Counted from the stretch's first letter, positions 8,103 to 19,983 are shown. The stretch: 64,000 nt of DNA from Phenylobacterium sp. CCH9-H3 (GCF_001557235.1 NZ_LSJI01000083.1:1-64000), one strand, 5' to 3'. Notes: generated by a model from the letters alone, not told the origin. Numbers and translations are program-made.

Positions 8103-8782
8103 GTGAGCGTCCGCCGTCTTTCTCCCCACCAGCCCGCCAGCTTCGAGTTCACGCCGGCGACGCTGAAGGCCGCCAAGGGCTGGATGGCCAACTTCCCGGC
8201 GGGCCGGCACCAGTCGGCCATGGTGCCGATCCTGTGGCTGGTCCAGAAGCAGGAAGGCTGGGTCAGCGAGCCCGCGATCCGCGCCGTGGCCGAACTGCTG
8301 GGCGTGCCGGTGATCCGGGTGCTGGAGGTGGCGACCTTCTACACCATGTTCATGCTGGAGCCGGTGGGCACCCACGCCCTGGTGCAGGTGTGCGGCACGA
8401 CGCCCTGCCAGACCCGCGGCTCGGAAGCGCTGATGGCGGTCTGCAAGCGCAGGATCGGCCCGCAGAACCATCGCTCGGCCGACGGCAAGTTCTACTGGCA
8501 GGAAGTCGAGTGCCTGGGCGCCTGCGCCAACGCGCCGATGGCCGCCATCAACGACTATTACTACGAAGACCTGACGCCCGAGAGCTTCGAGAAACTGCTG
8601 GACGAGTTCGCGGCCGGCAAGAAGCCCAAGCCGGGCTCGATGATCGGCCGCCAGGGCTCGGCCCCGGAAGGCGGGAACATCACCCTGACCGATCCCAAGC
8701 TGTTCGACGGCTCGCTGGGCAAGAAGATCAAGATCCCGAACCTGCCGCCCAAGGCCGGCAAGCCGGCGAAGGAGAAGGCGTG

Positions 8783-8783
<1 letters not shown>
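8103..8783 (+). CDS. nuoE: NADH-quinone oxidoreductase subunit E
   Basis: This 226-aa subunit has a thioredoxin-like 2Fe-2S domain holding cluster N1a. Ligands are C97, C102, C137 and C141 ([11 protein letters not shown] and [10 protein letters not shown]). The start is a GTG at 8103, seven bases after the SnoaL-like gene. A Lys/Pro-rich C-terminal extension beyond about residue 170 (GKKPKPGS to the PAKEKA end) is longer than in the E. coli protein but common in alphaproteobacteria. The stop overlaps the nuoF start by one base (TGATG). Confidence 0.96.
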
Positions 8784-10096
<1,313 letters not shown>

Positions 10097-10102
10097 GAAC
10101 GG

Positions 10103-12142
10103 ATGCCTATCGCCAAGGTCGACGGGGTCGAGGTCGAGTTCGAAGCCGGGATGAACGTCCTGCAGGTGGCCGAGCTCGCCGGTAAGGAGATCCCGCGGTT
10201 CTGCTATCACGAGCGCCTGAGCATCGCCGGCAACTGCCGCATGTGCCTGGTCGAGGTGAAGCCCGGCCCGCCGAAGCCGCAGGCGTCTTGCGCCCTGCCG
10301 GCCGCCGAGAACATGGAGATCTTCACCGACACGCCGATGGTGCGGAAGGCGCGCCACGGCGTGATGGAATTCCTGCTGATCAACCACCCGCTGGACTGCC
10401 CGATCTGCGACCAGGGCGGCGAGTGCGACCTGCAGGACCAGGCCATGGGCTATGGCCGCGACGAGAGCCGCTACGCCGAGAACAAGCGGGCCGTCGAAGA
10501 AAAGTACATGGGTCCGCTGATCAAGACGGTCATGACCCGGTGCATCCAGTGCACCCGCTGCGTCCGTTTCATCACAGAAGTGGCCGGGGTGCCGGATATC
10601 GGTCTCATCTCCCGCGGCGAAGACGTTGAAATCACGACCTATCTGGACAAGGCCGTGGCGTCGGAGCTGTCGGCCAATGTGATCGACCTGTGCCCGGTGG
10701 GCGCGCTGACCTCCAAGCCGTACGCCTTCAACGCCCGGCCCTGGGAGCTGAAGAAGACCGAGAGCGTCGACGTGATGGACGCCATCGGCTCGGCGATCCG
10801 GGTGGACGCCCGCGGGCCGGCGGTGCTGCGCGTGCTGCCGCGCACCCACGAGGCGGTCAATGAGGAGTGGATCTCGGACAAGACGCGCTATGCCGTGGAC
10901 GGGCTGTCCCGCCAGCGGCTGGACCGGCCCTTCATCCGCGAGAACGGCAAGCTGCGTCCCGCGACCTGGGCCGAGGCGTTCGACGCCGTGGCGGCCAAGG
11001 TGCAGGCGGCCAGCCCGGAGCGGATCGGCGTGATCGCCGGCGACCTGCAGGACGCGGAGTCCATGAAGGCCGCCAAGGACCTCTTCGGCGGGATGGGCGT
11101 GAAGAGCCTGGACTGCCGCCAGGACGGCATGGCGCTGGGCGGCGGTCAGCGCGAGAGCTGGCTGTTCAATTCGTCCCTGCAAGGTCTTGAGGACGCTGAC
11201 CTTATCCTGATGGTCGGGACCAACCCGCGCCTGGAGGCGCCGGTCCTGAACGCCCGGATCCGCAAGCGCTGGCTGGCCGGGGCCGTGCGCATCGCCATGA
11301 TCGGCGAGGCGGTCGACCTGACCTACGACTACGCGCACCTGGGCACGGGCGCGGCGACCCTGACGGGCTTCGCCAAGTCGAAGGCGCCGTTCGTCCAGGC
11401 CCTGAAGGAAGCCAAGGCCCCGGCGATCATCGTGGGCTCGGGCGCCCTGGCGCGGGCCGACGGCGCGGCCGTGCTGCAGGCGGCGGCCGGGGTCGCCAAG
11501 ACCTTCGGCATGACCTGGAACGTGCTGCACACGGCGGCGAGCCGGGTCGGCGGCCTGGACCTGGGCTTTGTCCCGGCCGCGGGCGGCAAGACGGCCGGCG
11601 AACTGGTGCAGAAGGGCGGGGCGGACGTGCTCTTCCTGCTGGGCGCCGACGAGATGGACCTGTCGAAGACCGACGCCTTCGTCGTCTACCTCGGCACCCA
11701 TGGCGATGCGGGGGCGCACCGCGCCGACGTGATCCTGCCGGGCGCCGCCTACACCGAGAAGAACGGCCTCTATGTGAACACCGAGGGCCGGGTGCAGATG
11801 GGCTTCCGCGCCGTGTTCCCGAAAGGTGAGGCCAAGGAGGACTGGGCGATCCTGCGGGCGCTCAGCGAACGCCTGGGCGCCAAGCTGCCGTACGACAGCC
11901 TGGACGAGCTGCGGGCGCGGCTGTTCGAGGAACACCCGACCTTCGGCCGTATCGACTATGTGCCGGCGGTCCCGGCGGCGGTGGACTTCGCGGCCCTGGG
12001 CGCGAAGGGCGAGCTGTCGGACACCCCGTTCCGCAGCGGGCTGAAGAGTTTCTACCTGTCCAATCCCATCGCGCGCGCCAGCACGACGATGGCCGAATGC
12101 GCCTCGCTCGCCTCGGGCGCGGCCAAGATCGCCGCGGAGTAG
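10103..12142 (+). CDS. nuoG: NADH-quinone oxidoreductase subunit G
   Basis: This 679-aa, 75-kDa-type subunit carries several Fe-S clusters of the electron wire. An N-terminal ferredoxin-like region has a 2Fe-2S set (CYHERLSIAGNCRMCLVEV). Then comes the His-Cys 4Fe-4S motif HPLDCPICDQGGECDLQDQ and a further 4Fe-4S set in CIQCTRCVRF and IDLCPVGAL. The remainder (about 220-679) is the molybdopterin-oxidoreductase-like domain without cofactor. It is shorter than E. coli NuoG, as usual for alphaproteobacteria and mitochondria. It lies between nuoF and nuoH with 6-base gaps. Confidence 0.97.
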   Translation: MPIAKVDGVEVEFEAGMNVLQVAELAGKEIPRFCYHERLSIAGNCRMCLVEVKPGPPKPQASCALPAAENMEIFTDTPMVRKARHGVMEFLLINHPLDCPICDQGGECDLQDQAMGYGRDESRYAENKRAVEEKYMGPLIKTVMTRCIQCTRCVRFITEVAGVPDIGLISRGEDVEITTYLDKAVASELSANVIDLCPVGALTSKPYAFNARPWELKKTESVDVMDAIGSAIRVDARGPAVLRVLPRTHEAVNEEWISDKTRYAVDGLSRQRLDRPFIRENGKLRPATWAEAFDAVAAKVQAASPERIGVIAGDLQDAESMKAAKDLFGGMGVKSLDCRQDGMALGGGQRESWLFNSSLQGLEDADLILMVGTNPRLEAPVLNARIRKRWLAGAVRIAMIGEAVDLTYDYAHLGTGAATLTGFAKSKAPFVQALKEAKAPAIIVGSGALARADGAAVLQAAAGVAKTFGMTWNVLHTAASRVGGLDLGFVPAAGGKTAGELVQKGGADVLFLLGADEMDLSKTDAFVVYLGTHGDAGAHRADVILPGAAYTEKNGLYVNTEGRVQMGFRAVFPKGEAKEDWAILRALSERLGAKLPYDSLDELRARLFEEHPTFGRIDYVPAVPAAVDFAALGAKGELSDTPFRSGLKSFYLSNPIARASTTMAECASLASGAAKIAAE

Positions 12143-12148
12143 GGGCCG

Positions 12149-13225
12149 ATGGAATTCTGGAGCACCCCCGTCGGCTGGACCCTCATCACGGTGGCCCACA
12201 TCCTGGCCGTCACCGTCGTCCTGCTGCTGACCATCGCCTTCATCATCTACGGCGACCGCAAGATCTTCGCGGGCGTCCAGGCGCGGAAGGGCCCGAACGT
12301 CGTGGGCCCGTTCGGCCTGCTGCAGTCCTTCGCGGACCTCGGCAAGTTCCTGATCAAGGAGCTGGTGATCCCGGCGGGCGCGGATAAGGCGGTCTATCTG
12401 CTGGCGCCGCTGATCAGCGTGACCCTGGCGCTGGGCGCCTGGGCGGTGATGCCGATCGCGCCCGGCTGGGCCGTGTCGGATATCAACGTCGGCATCCTCT
12501 ACCTGTTCGCCGTGAGCTCGATGGGCGTCTACGGCATCATCATGGGCGGGTGGGCCTCGAACTCGAAGTACCCGTTCCTGGGCTCGCTGCGGTCGGCCGC
12601 GCAGATGGTCAGCTACGAGGTCTCGATCGGCTTCGTGATCATCACGGTGATCCTGCTGGCCGGCACCATGAACCTGAACCAGATCACCGAGGCCCAGGCC
12701 GGCGGGTTCTGGAACTGGTACATGTTCGGCGGCGGCCTGCAGAACCTGCCGCTGATCCTGATCATGTTCCCGATGGGCGTGATCTTCTTCATCTCGGGCC
12801 TGGCCGAGACCAACCGCCCGCCCTTCGACCTGCCCGAGGCGGAGTCGGAGCTCGTGGCCGGCTACGCGGTGGAATACGGCTCGACGCCGTACATGCTGTT
12901 CTACCTGGCCGAAACGGCGAACATCGTCCTGATGAGCGGCCTGATGGCGGTGCTGTTCCTGGGCGGCTGGAACGCCCCCTGGCCGACGCCGTACCTGGCC
13001 GCGTGGCCCGCGTGGCTGGTGGGCCTGCACGGCCTGTTCTTCTACGCCATGAAGACCTTCTTCGTGTTCTTCATGAACGCGATGGTGCGCTCCATCGTGC
13101 CGCGCTACCGCTACGACCAGCTCATGCGGCTGGGCTGGAAGGTGTTCCTGCCCACCTCCCTGGTGGCCGTGGCCGTGGTGGCGGGCTGGCGCGTCTACAC
13201 GGGCCTGCCGGGGGCGGGGCAATGA
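12149..13225 (+). CDS. nuoH: NADH-quinone oxidoreductase subunit H
   Basis: This 358-aa integral membrane subunit lines the quinone chamber. About eight hydrophobic segments are visible. The conserved loops ERK-equivalent [25 protein letters not shown] (near residues 31-55) and [20 protein letters not shown] (about 218-237) are diagnostic. The stop overlaps the start of a small lipoprotein gene by 4 bases instead of leading directly to nuoI. Confidence 0.97.
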   Translation: MEFWSTPVGWTLITVAHILAVTVVLLLTIAFIIYGDRKIFAGVQARKGPNVVGPFGLLQSFADLGKFLIKELVIPAGADKAVYLLAPLISVTLALGAWAVMPIAPGWAVSDINVGILYLFAVSSMGVYGIIMGGWASNSKYPFLGSLRSAAQMVSYEVSIGFVIITVILLAGTMNLNQITEAQAGGFWNWYMFGGGLQNLPLILIMFPMGVIFFISGLAETNRPPFDLPEAESELVAGYAVEYGSTPYMLFYLAETANIVLMSGLMAVLFLGGWNAPWPTPYLAAWPAWLVGLHGLFFYAMKTFFVFFMNAMVRSIVPRYRYDQLMRLGWKVFLPTSLVAVAVVAGWRVYTGLPGAGQ

Positions 13226-13425
13226 AGGCGGCCGTCGCGATCCTGGCCCTCGTGTCGCTGAACGCCTGCGCGAGCGGCGCGGGCTTCGGCAAGAGCGGGG
13301 GCATCGCGACCTATGACGACCTGAAGGCGGCGCAGGAAGCCTGCGCGGCCAAGGGCGGGACCCTGAAGCTCCAGAAGAACGGCGACGTCCAGTACCTGGA
13401 CGACTACGCCTGCGAGAAGAAGTGA
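13222..13425 (+). CDS. Small putative lipoprotein inside the nuo operon
   Basis: A 67-aa protein starts at an ATGA overlapping the nuoH stop and ends overlapping the nuoI start. The N-terminus [19 protein letters not shown] is a short signal peptide ending in a lipobox-like LNAC, so the mature protein would be lipid-anchored at Cys16. The mature part of about 50 residues contains two more Cys (EACAAKGG and YACEKK) and may be disulphide-bonded. No domain is recognised. A periplasmic small lipoprotein co-translated with NuoH/NuoI is an unusual complex I neighbour. Confidence 0.75.
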   Translation: MKAAVAILALVSLNACASGAGFGKSGGIATYDDLKAAQEACAAKGGTLKLQKNGDVQYLDDYACEKK

Positions 13426-13916
13426 TGCTGAACCGGATCGGACAGGCCCTGAAGGGCGCGGCGCTGATGGACTTCGTCGGCGCCTTCGGGCTCGGCATGA
13501 AGTACATGGTCGCGCCGAAGAAGACCGTGCAGTACCCGCACGAGCGCAACCCGCAGAGCCCGCGCTTCCGCGGCGAGCACGCGCTGCGCCGCTATCCCAA
13601 TGGGGAAGAGCGCTGCATCGCCTGCAAGCTTTGCGAGGCCATCTGCCCGGCCCAGGCGATCACCATCGAGGCCGAGCCGCGCGCCGACGGCAGCCGCCGG
13701 ACCACCCGCTACGACATCGACATGGTGAAGTGCATCTACTGCGGCCTGTGCCAGGAGGCCTGCCCGGTGGACGCCATCGTCGAGGGGCCGAACCTGGAGT
13801 TCGCCGTCGAGACCCGCGAGGAGCTCTACTACGACAAGGAGCGCCTGCTGGATAACGGCGACCGCTGGGAACGCGAGATCGCGAAGAATCTGGAACTGGA
13901 CGCGCCGTACCGCTAA
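13425..13916 (+). CDS. nuoI: NADH-quinone oxidoreductase subunit I
   Basis: This 163-aa subunit has two 4Fe-4S clusters (N6a and N6b) bound by ferredoxin-type motifs C64-x2-C67-x2-C70-x3-C74 and C103-x2-C106-x2-C109-x3-C113. The ATG at 13425 gives the family start [12 protein letters not shown]; a GTG one codon upstream is in frame but less likely. The C-terminus (NLELDAPYR) matches alphaproteobacterial NuoI. It is followed by a 98-base gap at 13917-14014, the largest inside the operon, where a secondary promoter would fit. Confidence 0.96.
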   Translation: MLNRIGQALKGAALMDFVGAFGLGMKYMVAPKKTVQYPHERNPQSPRFRGEHALRRYPNGEERCIACKLCEAICPAQAITIEAEPRADGSRRTTRYDIDMVKCIYCGLCQEACPVDAIVEGPNLEFAVETREELYYDKERLLDNGDRWEREIAKNLELDAPYR

Positions 13917-14014
13917 GACCGCGGCGCGATTCCAAGCACTGCATTTCGACCCGTCGAACGCCCGTCAAAGGCCGCCGGCGACCTGAGTAAAACCGAGGGA
14001 CAAAGAAGAGCCGA

Positions 14015-14638
14015 ATGGCCCTGCAGGCGATCGCATTCTACCTCATGGCGGCGGTGACCGTGGCCGCCGGATTCTGCGTGGTCTCGGCCCGCAATCCGGT
14101 GCACTCGGTGCTGTGGCTGATCCTGGCCTTCTTCTCGGCGGCGGGGCTGTTCGTGCTTCTGGGCGCGGAGTTCCTGGCGATGCTGCTGGTGGTGGTCTAC
14201 GTGGGCGCCGTCGCGGTGCTGTTCCTGTTCGTCGTGATGATGCTGGACGTGGACTTCGCTTCGCTCCGGCAAGGTTTCGCCCGCTACATGCCGCTGGGCC
14301 TGCTGATCGCCGCGTTCCTGACGGCGGAGATGGTGCTGGTGGCGACCACGGTGTCGAGCCAGGGCGCGGCCAAGGACAGCCTCACGCCGATGGCGTCGGG
14401 CGAGGGCTCCACGCTCTCGAACGCCGAGGCGATCGGGCGGGTGCTCTACACGGACTACATCTACTTCTTCCAGGCCGCCGGCCTGGTGCTGCTGGTGGCG
14501 ATGATCGGCGCGATCGTCCTGACCCTGCGCCACAAGCCCGGCGTGAAGCGGCAGGTGATCATGGACCAGGTCCTGCGCACGCCGAAGACCGGCATGAAGC
14601 TCGTGAACCCCAAGTCGGGCGAAGGGATCGGCGAATGA
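14015..14638 (+). CDS. nuoJ: NADH-quinone oxidoreductase subunit J
   Basis: This 207-aa membrane subunit has five hydrophobic segments. The NuoJ hallmark is the third helix region [20 protein letters not shown], which contains the pi-bulge helix involved in coupling. The early motif [15 protein letters not shown] is also typical. It starts the second half of the nuo operon after a 98-base gap and overlaps nuoK by 4 bases. Confidence 0.95.
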   Translation: MALQAIAFYLMAAVTVAAGFCVVSARNPVHSVLWLILAFFSAAGLFVLLGAEFLAMLLVVVYVGAVAVLFLFVVMMLDVDFASLRQGFARYMPLGLLIAAFLTAEMVLVATTVSSQGAAKDSLTPMASGEGSTLSNAEAIGRVLYTDYIYFFQAAGLVLLVAMIGAIVLTLRHKPGVKRQVIMDQVLRTPKTGMKLVNPKSGEGIGE

Positions 14639-14943
14639 TCATCGGCCTCGCGCACTATCTCGCGGTCGCCGCGATCCTGTTCACCATCGGGGTCTTCGGG
14701 ATCTTCGTGAACCGCAAGAACATCATCGTCATCCTGATGTCGATCGAGCTGATCCTGCTGGCGGTGAACATCAACCTGGTGGCCTTCTCGGCGTACCTCG
14801 GGAACCTCACCGGGCAGATCTTCGCCATGTTCGTGCTCACCGTGGCGGCCGCGGAGGCCGCCGTGGGCCTGGCCATCCTGGTCACCTTCTTCCGCAACCG
14901 CGGCGACATCGCCGTGGACGACGCCTCGATGATGAAGGGCTAA
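14635..14943 (+). CDS. nuoK: NADH-quinone oxidoreductase subunit K
   Basis: This 102-aa membrane subunit has three helices. The two buried glutamates known to matter in this family are visible, in [11 protein letters not shown] and in [11 protein letters not shown]. It belongs to the MrpC-like antiporter family, and its glutamates link the quinone-site signal to the proton channels. ATG at 14635 overlaps the nuoJ stop; six bases separate it from nuoL. Confidence 0.96.
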   Translation: MIIGLAHYLAVAAILFTIGVFGIFVNRKNIIVILMSIELILLAVNINLVAFSAYLGNLTGQIFAMFVLTVAAAEAAVGLAILVTFFRNRGDIAVDDASMMKG

Positions 14944-14949
14944 GCGCAA

Positions 14950-17046
14950 GTGGATCCCCAAGCCCTCGTCACCATCATCCTGTTCGGCCCGCTGATCGGC
15001 GCGGTCGTCGCGGGCCTGTTCGGCAAGATCATCGGCGACAAACCGTCGATGGCCGTCACCACCGGCCTCTTGTTCCTGTCGGCCATCCTGTCGTGGGTGG
15101 TGTTCAGCCAGTGGACCTGGGGCGGCCTGGAGCCGTTCACGGTCACCTACGCCCCGTTCATCCACGTGGGCGAGTTCGTCTCCAACTGGGCGTTCCGCCT
15201 CGACGGCCTGTCGGCGGTGATGCTGGTGGTGGTGACCACCGTCTCCTCGCTCGTGCACCTCTATTCCTGGGGCTACATGGCGGACGACCCGGCCAAGCCG
15301 CGGTTCTTCGCCTACCTGTCGCTGTTCACCTTCGCCATGCTGAGCCTGATCAGCGCGGCCGACTTCATGCAGCTGTTCTTCGGCTGGGAAGGGGTGGGCC
15401 TGGCCTCGTACCTCCTGATCGGCTTCTGGCACCACAAGGCCACGGCCAATGCCGCCTCGATCAAGGCCTTCGTGGTCAACCGGGTGGGCGACTTCGGCTT
15501 CGCCCTGGGGATCATGACGGTCTACTGGGCCTTCGGGACCATCGAGTTCGCCAAGCTGTTCCCGATGATCCAGGGCGCCCTGGGCCAGGGCTGGGACTTC
15601 GCGGGCGGCCGGTTCTCGCTGATCGATCTGTCGTGCGCGCTGCTGTTCGTGGGCGCCATGGGCAAGTCGGCGCAGTTCTTCCTGCACACCTGGCTGCCCG
15701 ACGCCATGGAAGGCCCGACGCCGGTGTCGGCCCTGATCCACGCGGCCACCATGGTGACCGCCGGCGTCTATATGGTCTGCCTGCTGTCGCCGATGTTCGA
15801 GTACGCCCCGGTGGCCAAGAACATCGTCACGGTGATCGGCGCGGTGACCGCGCTGTTCGCCGCCACGGTCGGCCTGACGCAGAACGACATCAAGCGGGTG
15901 ATCGCCTATTCGACCTGCTCGCAGCTGGGCTACATGTTCTTCGCCGCAGGCGTGGGCGCCTATCAGGCGGCCATGTTCCACCTGTTCACGCACGCCTTCT
16001 TCAAGGCCCTCTTGTTCCTGGGCGCCGGCTCGGTGATCCACGGCATGGCGCACGAGCAGGACATGCGCCGCTACGGCGCGCTGCAGAAGTACCTGCCGAT
16101 CACCTATGCGGTGATGACCATCGGCACGATCGCCATCACCGGCCTGGGCATCCCCGGGATCGAGCTGGGCTTCGCCGGTTTCTATTCCAAGGACGCCATC
16201 ATCCACGCCGCCTACGAGGCCGGCGGGGCGGGCCATCCCATGGGCTACTTCGCCTTCGCCATCGGCATCCTGGTGGCGGGCCTGACCGCCTTCTACTCCT
16301 GGCGGGTCGCGTTCTTCACGTTCAACGGCCACGCGCGGTGGACGCCCGAGGACCTGGAGCACCACTGGCACAACCGCGACCATGGCCACGGCCATGACGA
16401 CCACGCGACCTCGGCCCAGGCCGAGAGCCACGACGAGCCGCTGCCGGAGGCCCACCACGACGGGCACGGCCATGGCGACCACCTGCCGCACGAGAGTCCT
16501 TGGACGATGCGGATCCCGCTGATCGTGCTGTCGATCGGGGCGATCTTCGCCGGCTGGTTCTTCCATCACCAGTTCATCGGCGCCGAGCAGGGCGAGTTCT
16601 GGCGTGGCGCGATCTTCCATGCGCCGGCCGAGCACGCCGAGGCCGGGCACCACGCTCCGCTGTGGGTGGTGTGGGCGCCGCTGGTGGTGTCGGTGGGCGG
16701 CCTGCTGGTCGCGGCCTACATGTACATCTGGCGCGAGGGCCTGGGCGCGAAGCTCGCGGCCAACAACGGGCTGCTCTACACCTTCTTCTACAACAAGTGG
16801 TTCTTCGATGAGATCTACCAGGCGACGTTCGTCCGCGCGGCGAAGCTCCTGGGCGACCTGTTCTGGAAGGGCGGCGACCAGAAGATCATCGACGGGTTGG
16901 GCCCGGACGGGGTTTCGGCGCTGTCGGTCCAGGTGGGCAAGGGCGCCGGTCGCCTGCAGTCCGGCTACGTCTATCACTACGCCTTCGTCATGCTTCTCGG
17001 CGTCGCGGGTCTTTTGACCTACGCGCTGTGGGCCTGGGCCGCCTGA
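14950..17046 (+). CDS. nuoL: NADH-quinone oxidoreductase subunit L, with a His-rich loop
   Basis: This 698-aa distal antiporter-like subunit of complex I starts at GTG 14950. Family motifs include FFGWEGVGLASYLLIGFW, the channel regions WLPDAMEGPTPVSALIHAATMV, and the long lateral helix near the C-terminus. The loop between antiporter helices at residues 471-514 is strikingly rich in histidine, with 14 His in 44 residues. It is length-typical for alphaproteobacterial NuoL; such His-rich loops occur in some relatives and could bind metal. The gene is followed by nuoM after 14 bases. Confidence 0.97.
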   Translation: MDPQALVTIILFGPLIGAVVAGLFGKIIGDKPSMAVTTGLLFLSAILSWVVFSQWTWGGLEPFTVTYAPFIHVGEFVSNWAFRLDGLSAVMLVVVTTVSSLVHLYSWGYMADDPAKPRFFAYLSLFTFAMLSLISAADFMQLFFGWEGVGLASYLLIGFWHHKATANAASIKAFVVNRVGDFGFALGIMTVYWAFGTIEFAKLFPMIQGALGQGWDFAGGRFSLIDLSCALLFVGAMGKSAQFFLHTWLPDAMEGPTPVSALIHAATMVTAGVYMVCLLSPMFEYAPVAKNIVTVIGAVTALFAATVGLTQNDIKRVIAYSTCSQLGYMFFAAGVGAYQAAMFHLFTHAFFKALLFLGAGSVIHGMAHEQDMRRYGALQKYLPITYAVMTIGTIAITGLGIPGIELGFAGFYSKDAIIHAAYEAGGAGHPMGYFAFAIGILVAGLTAFYSWRVAFFTFNGHARWTPEDLEHHWHNRDHGHGHDDHATSAQAESHDEPLPEAHHDGHGHGDHLPHESPWTMRIPLIVLSIGAIFAGWFFHHQFIGAEQGEFWRGAIFHAPAEHAEAGHHAPLWVVWAPLVVSVGGLLVAAYMYIWREGLGAKLAANNGLLYTFFYNKWFFDEIYQATFVRAAKLLGDLFWKGGDQKIIDGLGPDGVSALSVQVGKGAGRLQSGYVYHYAFVMLLGVAGLLTYALWAWAA

Positions 17047-17060
17047 GGGGGATGACCTAG

Positions 17061-18542
17061 ATGCCGCTTCTCTCCCTCATCACCTATGCGCCGCTGGCCG
17101 GCGTGGTGGCGATCCTCGCGCTGAAGCTCTTCGGCGGCAGCGAGGCCAAGAGCGCCGAGACGTCCAAGTGGGTGGCGCTGATCGTCACGCTGGCGACCCT
17201 GGCGCTGTCCGTCCTGCTGGTCGTCCGCTTCGATCCGGCAAACCCGGGCTTCCAATTCCTGGAAGAGACGCCCTGGTTCATGGGCCTCAACTACCGGATG
17301 GGCGTGGACGGGATCTCGATCCTGTTCGTGCTGCTGACCGCGTTCCTGATGCCGCTCTGCATCATGGCCTCGTGGCGCTCGATCGAGACGCGGGTGCACG
17401 AGTACCTGATCGCGTTCCTGATCCTGGAGACCCTGGTCATTGGCGTGTTCTGCGCGCTGGACCTGGTGCTGTTCTACATCTTCTTCGAGTTCGGCCTGGT
17501 CCCGATGTTCCTGATCATCGGCATCTGGGGCGGGGCGCGGCGGGTGTACGCGGCGTTCAAGTTCTTCCTCTACACCCTGCTGGGCTCGGTGCTCATGCTG
17601 GCGGCGATCCTGTTCATGATCGGGATCAGCGGCACCAGCTCGATCCCGGAGCTGATGACCTATTCCTTCGCGCCGGAAGTGCAGACCTGGCTGTGGCTGG
17701 CCTTCTTCGCCTCGTTCGCGGTGAAGATGCCCATGTGGCCGGTGCACACCTGGCTGCCCGACGCCCACGTGGAGGCGCCGACGGCCGGCTCGGTGATCCT
17801 CGCGGGCATCCTCTTGAAGATGGGCGGCTACGGCTTCCTGCGCTTCAGCCTGCCGATGTTCCCCAACGCCTCGGACTATTTCACGCCGCTGGTGTTCGCC
17901 CTGTCGGTGATCGCGGTGATCTACACCTCGCTGGTCGCCTTCCGGCAGACCGACGTGAAGAAGCTGATCGCCTATTCGTCGGTGGCGCACATGGGTCTCG
18001 TCACCATGGGCATCTTCTCGGGCAACGCCGAGGGCGAGCAGGGCGCGATCTACCAGATGCTGAGCCACGGGGTGATCTCGGGGGCGCTCTTCCTCTGCGT
18101 CGGCGTGATCTACGACCGCATGCACACCCGCGAGATCAAGTTCTACGGCGGGCTCGTCACGCGGATGCCGGTCTACGCCGCGGTGTTCATGCTGTTCACC
18201 ATGGGCAACGTGGGCCTGCCGGGGACGAGCGGGTTCGTCGGTGAAATCCTGTCGATGACGGGCGTCTACCAGGTGTCCACCTGGACCGCGATCCTCGCGG
18301 CCACCGGGGTGATCCTGTCGGCGGTGTACATGCTGACGCTCTACCGGGCGGTCGTGTTCGGTCCGATGACCAACCCCAAGCTCGAGGGCATCACCGACCT
18401 CAACTGGCGTGAGGTGGCGATCTTCGCGCCGCTGATCGTCTCCACCCTCTACATGGGCGTGCAGCCCAATTCCGTGTTCAACCTGACGCAGGCGTCGGTG
18501 GACCAGCTCGTGCGGGTCTACCAGGCGGCGATCGGCGGGTGA
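17061..18542 (+). CDS. nuoM: NADH-quinone oxidoreductase subunit M
   Basis: This 493-aa antiporter-like proton channel subunit has about 14 hydrophobic segments. Diagnostic stretches are the conserved glutamate helix in [21 protein letters not shown], the channel region [32 protein letters not shown], and [17 protein letters not shown]. The start ATG follows a weak purine-rich stretch (GAGGGGATGACCTAG). It sits between nuoL and nuoN in the standard order. Confidence 0.97.
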   Translation: MPLLSLITYAPLAGVVAILALKLFGGSEAKSAETSKWVALIVTLATLALSVLLVVRFDPANPGFQFLEETPWFMGLNYRMGVDGISILFVLLTAFLMPLCIMASWRSIETRVHEYLIAFLILETLVIGVFCALDLVLFYIFFEFGLVPMFLIIGIWGGARRVYAAFKFFLYTLLGSVLMLAAILFMIGISGTSSIPELMTYSFAPEVQTWLWLAFFASFAVKMPMWPVHTWLPDAHVEAPTAGSVILAGILLKMGGYGFLRFSLPMFPNASDYFTPLVFALSVIAVIYTSLVAFRQTDVKKLIAYSSVAHMGLVTMGIFSGNAEGEQGAIYQMLSHGVISGALFLCVGVIYDRMHTREIKFYGGLVTRMPVYAAVFMLFTMGNVGLPGTSGFVGEILSMTGVYQVSTWTAILAATGVILSAVYMLTLYRAVVFGPMTNPKLEGITDLNWREVAIFAPLIVSTLYMGVQPNSVFNLTQASVDQLVRVYQAAIGG

Positions 18543-18552
18543 GGGGCCAACC

Positions 18553-19980
18553 ATGATCTCCGCCCACCTGGCGTACGCCTATCCTGAACTCATCCTCGCC
18601 GTCGGGGCCCTGGCCCTGCTGGTGGTGGGCGCCTTCATGCCCAAGCAGACCGGGCTGGTCGGCGGGGCGAGCGTGCTGGTCCTGCTGGCCGCCGCCGCCG
18701 CCGCCGCCACCCAGCCGTTCGGCGTGGCGTTCTCCGGCGGCCTGATCTCGGACGCCGCCGCCACCTTCTCCAAGGTCGCGATCTACGTGGCCTCGGCCGT
18801 GGCGATTCCGCTGGGACTGCCCTGGTTCGAACGGCGCGGGGTGAAGAACTTCGAGTACCCGGTGCTGATCCTGCTGGCGGCGCTGGGCATGGGCATGATG
18901 GCCTCGTCGGGCGACCTGATTTCGCTCTACGTCGGGGTCGAGCTGCACTCGCTGGCTCTCTACGTCATGGCGGCGATGCATCGGGACAACGCCAAGGCGT
19001 CGGAAGCGGGGCTGAAGTACTTCGTGCTGGGCGCCCTGTCGTCGGGCCTGCTGCTGTACGGCGCCAGCCTGATCTACGGCTTCGCGGGCTCGACCCTGTT
19101 CACCGAGATCGCGGCGGCCGCGGGCGACGAGGCCAACACCGGCCTGCTGTTCGGCTTGGTGTTCGTGATCTGCGGCCTGGCGTTCAAGGTCTCGGCCGCG
19201 CCGTTCCACATGTGGACGCCGGACGTCTACGAAGGGGCGCCGACGCCGGTCGTGGCCTTCTTCGCCGCGGCGCCCAAGCTGGCCGCCATGGTGCTGTTCG
19301 CCCGCGTGCTGGGCGACGCCTTCGCCGGCGCGGCGGGCCAGTGGCAGCAGGTGCTGGTGGCGATCGCCCTGATCTCGGTGGCGGTGGGCGCCTTCGCGGG
19401 CCTGGTGCAGAAGAACCTCAAGCGCCTCTGGGCCTATTCCTCGATCGCCAACGTGGGCTACGCCCTGCTGGGCCTGGCCTCGGGCACCAGCGAGGGCGTG
19501 CAGGCCATGCTGGTGTTCATGGTCCTCTACATGATCGACGTGACCGGCTTCTTCGCCTGTCTCGCGGCGCTGTCGCGGCAGGGGCGGTCGATGGAGACCG
19601 TCGAGGACATGGCCGGCCTGATCAAGGAACAGCCGGGCATCGCCCTGGCGATGACGGTCTTCTCCCTGTCGGCCCTGGGCCTGCCGCCCTTCTCCGGCTT
19701 CTTCGGGAAGGTGTTCGTGTTCAAGGCGGCCCTGGACGCGGGCCTGTGGGGGCCGGCGGTGATCGGCCTGGTGGGCTCGGTCGTGGCGGCCTTCTACTAT
19801 CTGCGCCTGATCAAGGTGATGTGGTTCGACGGCAGCACCGGCGCCACCGACAAGCCGCCGTTCGAAGCCAAGGCCATCGCCATCGTAACGGCCCTGTTCG
19901 CCTTCCCGGTCGTGATCCTGGCGCTGGGCTGGCTGGACCCGCTGGCCGAGCGCGCGGCGCACGCCTTCGGCCTGGCCTAG
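18553..19980 (+). CDS. nuoN: NADH-quinone oxidoreductase subunit N
   Basis: This 475-aa third antiporter-like subunit closes the nuo operon. The channel motif SAAPFHMWTPDVYEGAPTPVVAF and the helix ALYVMAAMHRDN are present, along with LPPFSGFFGKVFVFKAALDAG near the end. About 13-14 membrane segments are visible. The stop at 19978-19980 is three bases from the TTG start of birA, so the operon probably runs on into the cofactor genes. Confidence 0.97.
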   Translation: MISAHLAYAYPELILAVGALALLVVGAFMPKQTGLVGGASVLVLLAAAAAAATQPFGVAFSGGLISDAAATFSKVAIYVASAVAIPLGLPWFERRGVKNFEYPVLILLAALGMGMMASSGDLISLYVGVELHSLALYVMAAMHRDNAKASEAGLKYFVLGALSSGLLLYGASLIYGFAGSTLFTEIAAAAGDEANTGLLFGLVFVICGLAFKVSAAPFHMWTPDVYEGAPTPVVAFFAAAPKLAAMVLFARVLGDAFAGAAGQWQQVLVAIALISVAVGAFAGLVQKNLKRLWAYSSIANVGYALLGLASGTSEGVQAMLVFMVLYMIDVTGFFACLAALSRQGRSMETVEDMAGLIKEQPGIALAMTVFSLSALGLPPFSGFFGKVFVFKAALDAGLWGPAVIGLVGSVVAAFYYLRLIKVMWFDGSTGATDKPPFEAKAIAIVTALFAFPVVILALGWLDPLAERAAHAFGLA

Positions 19981-19983
19981 CGC

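Noticed and set aside
14461..16977. A His/Arg/Gln-rich antisense frame opposite nuoK-nuoL
   Set aside because: Its composition mirrors the codon bias of the hydrophobic nuo genes; no start signal and no recognisable protein.
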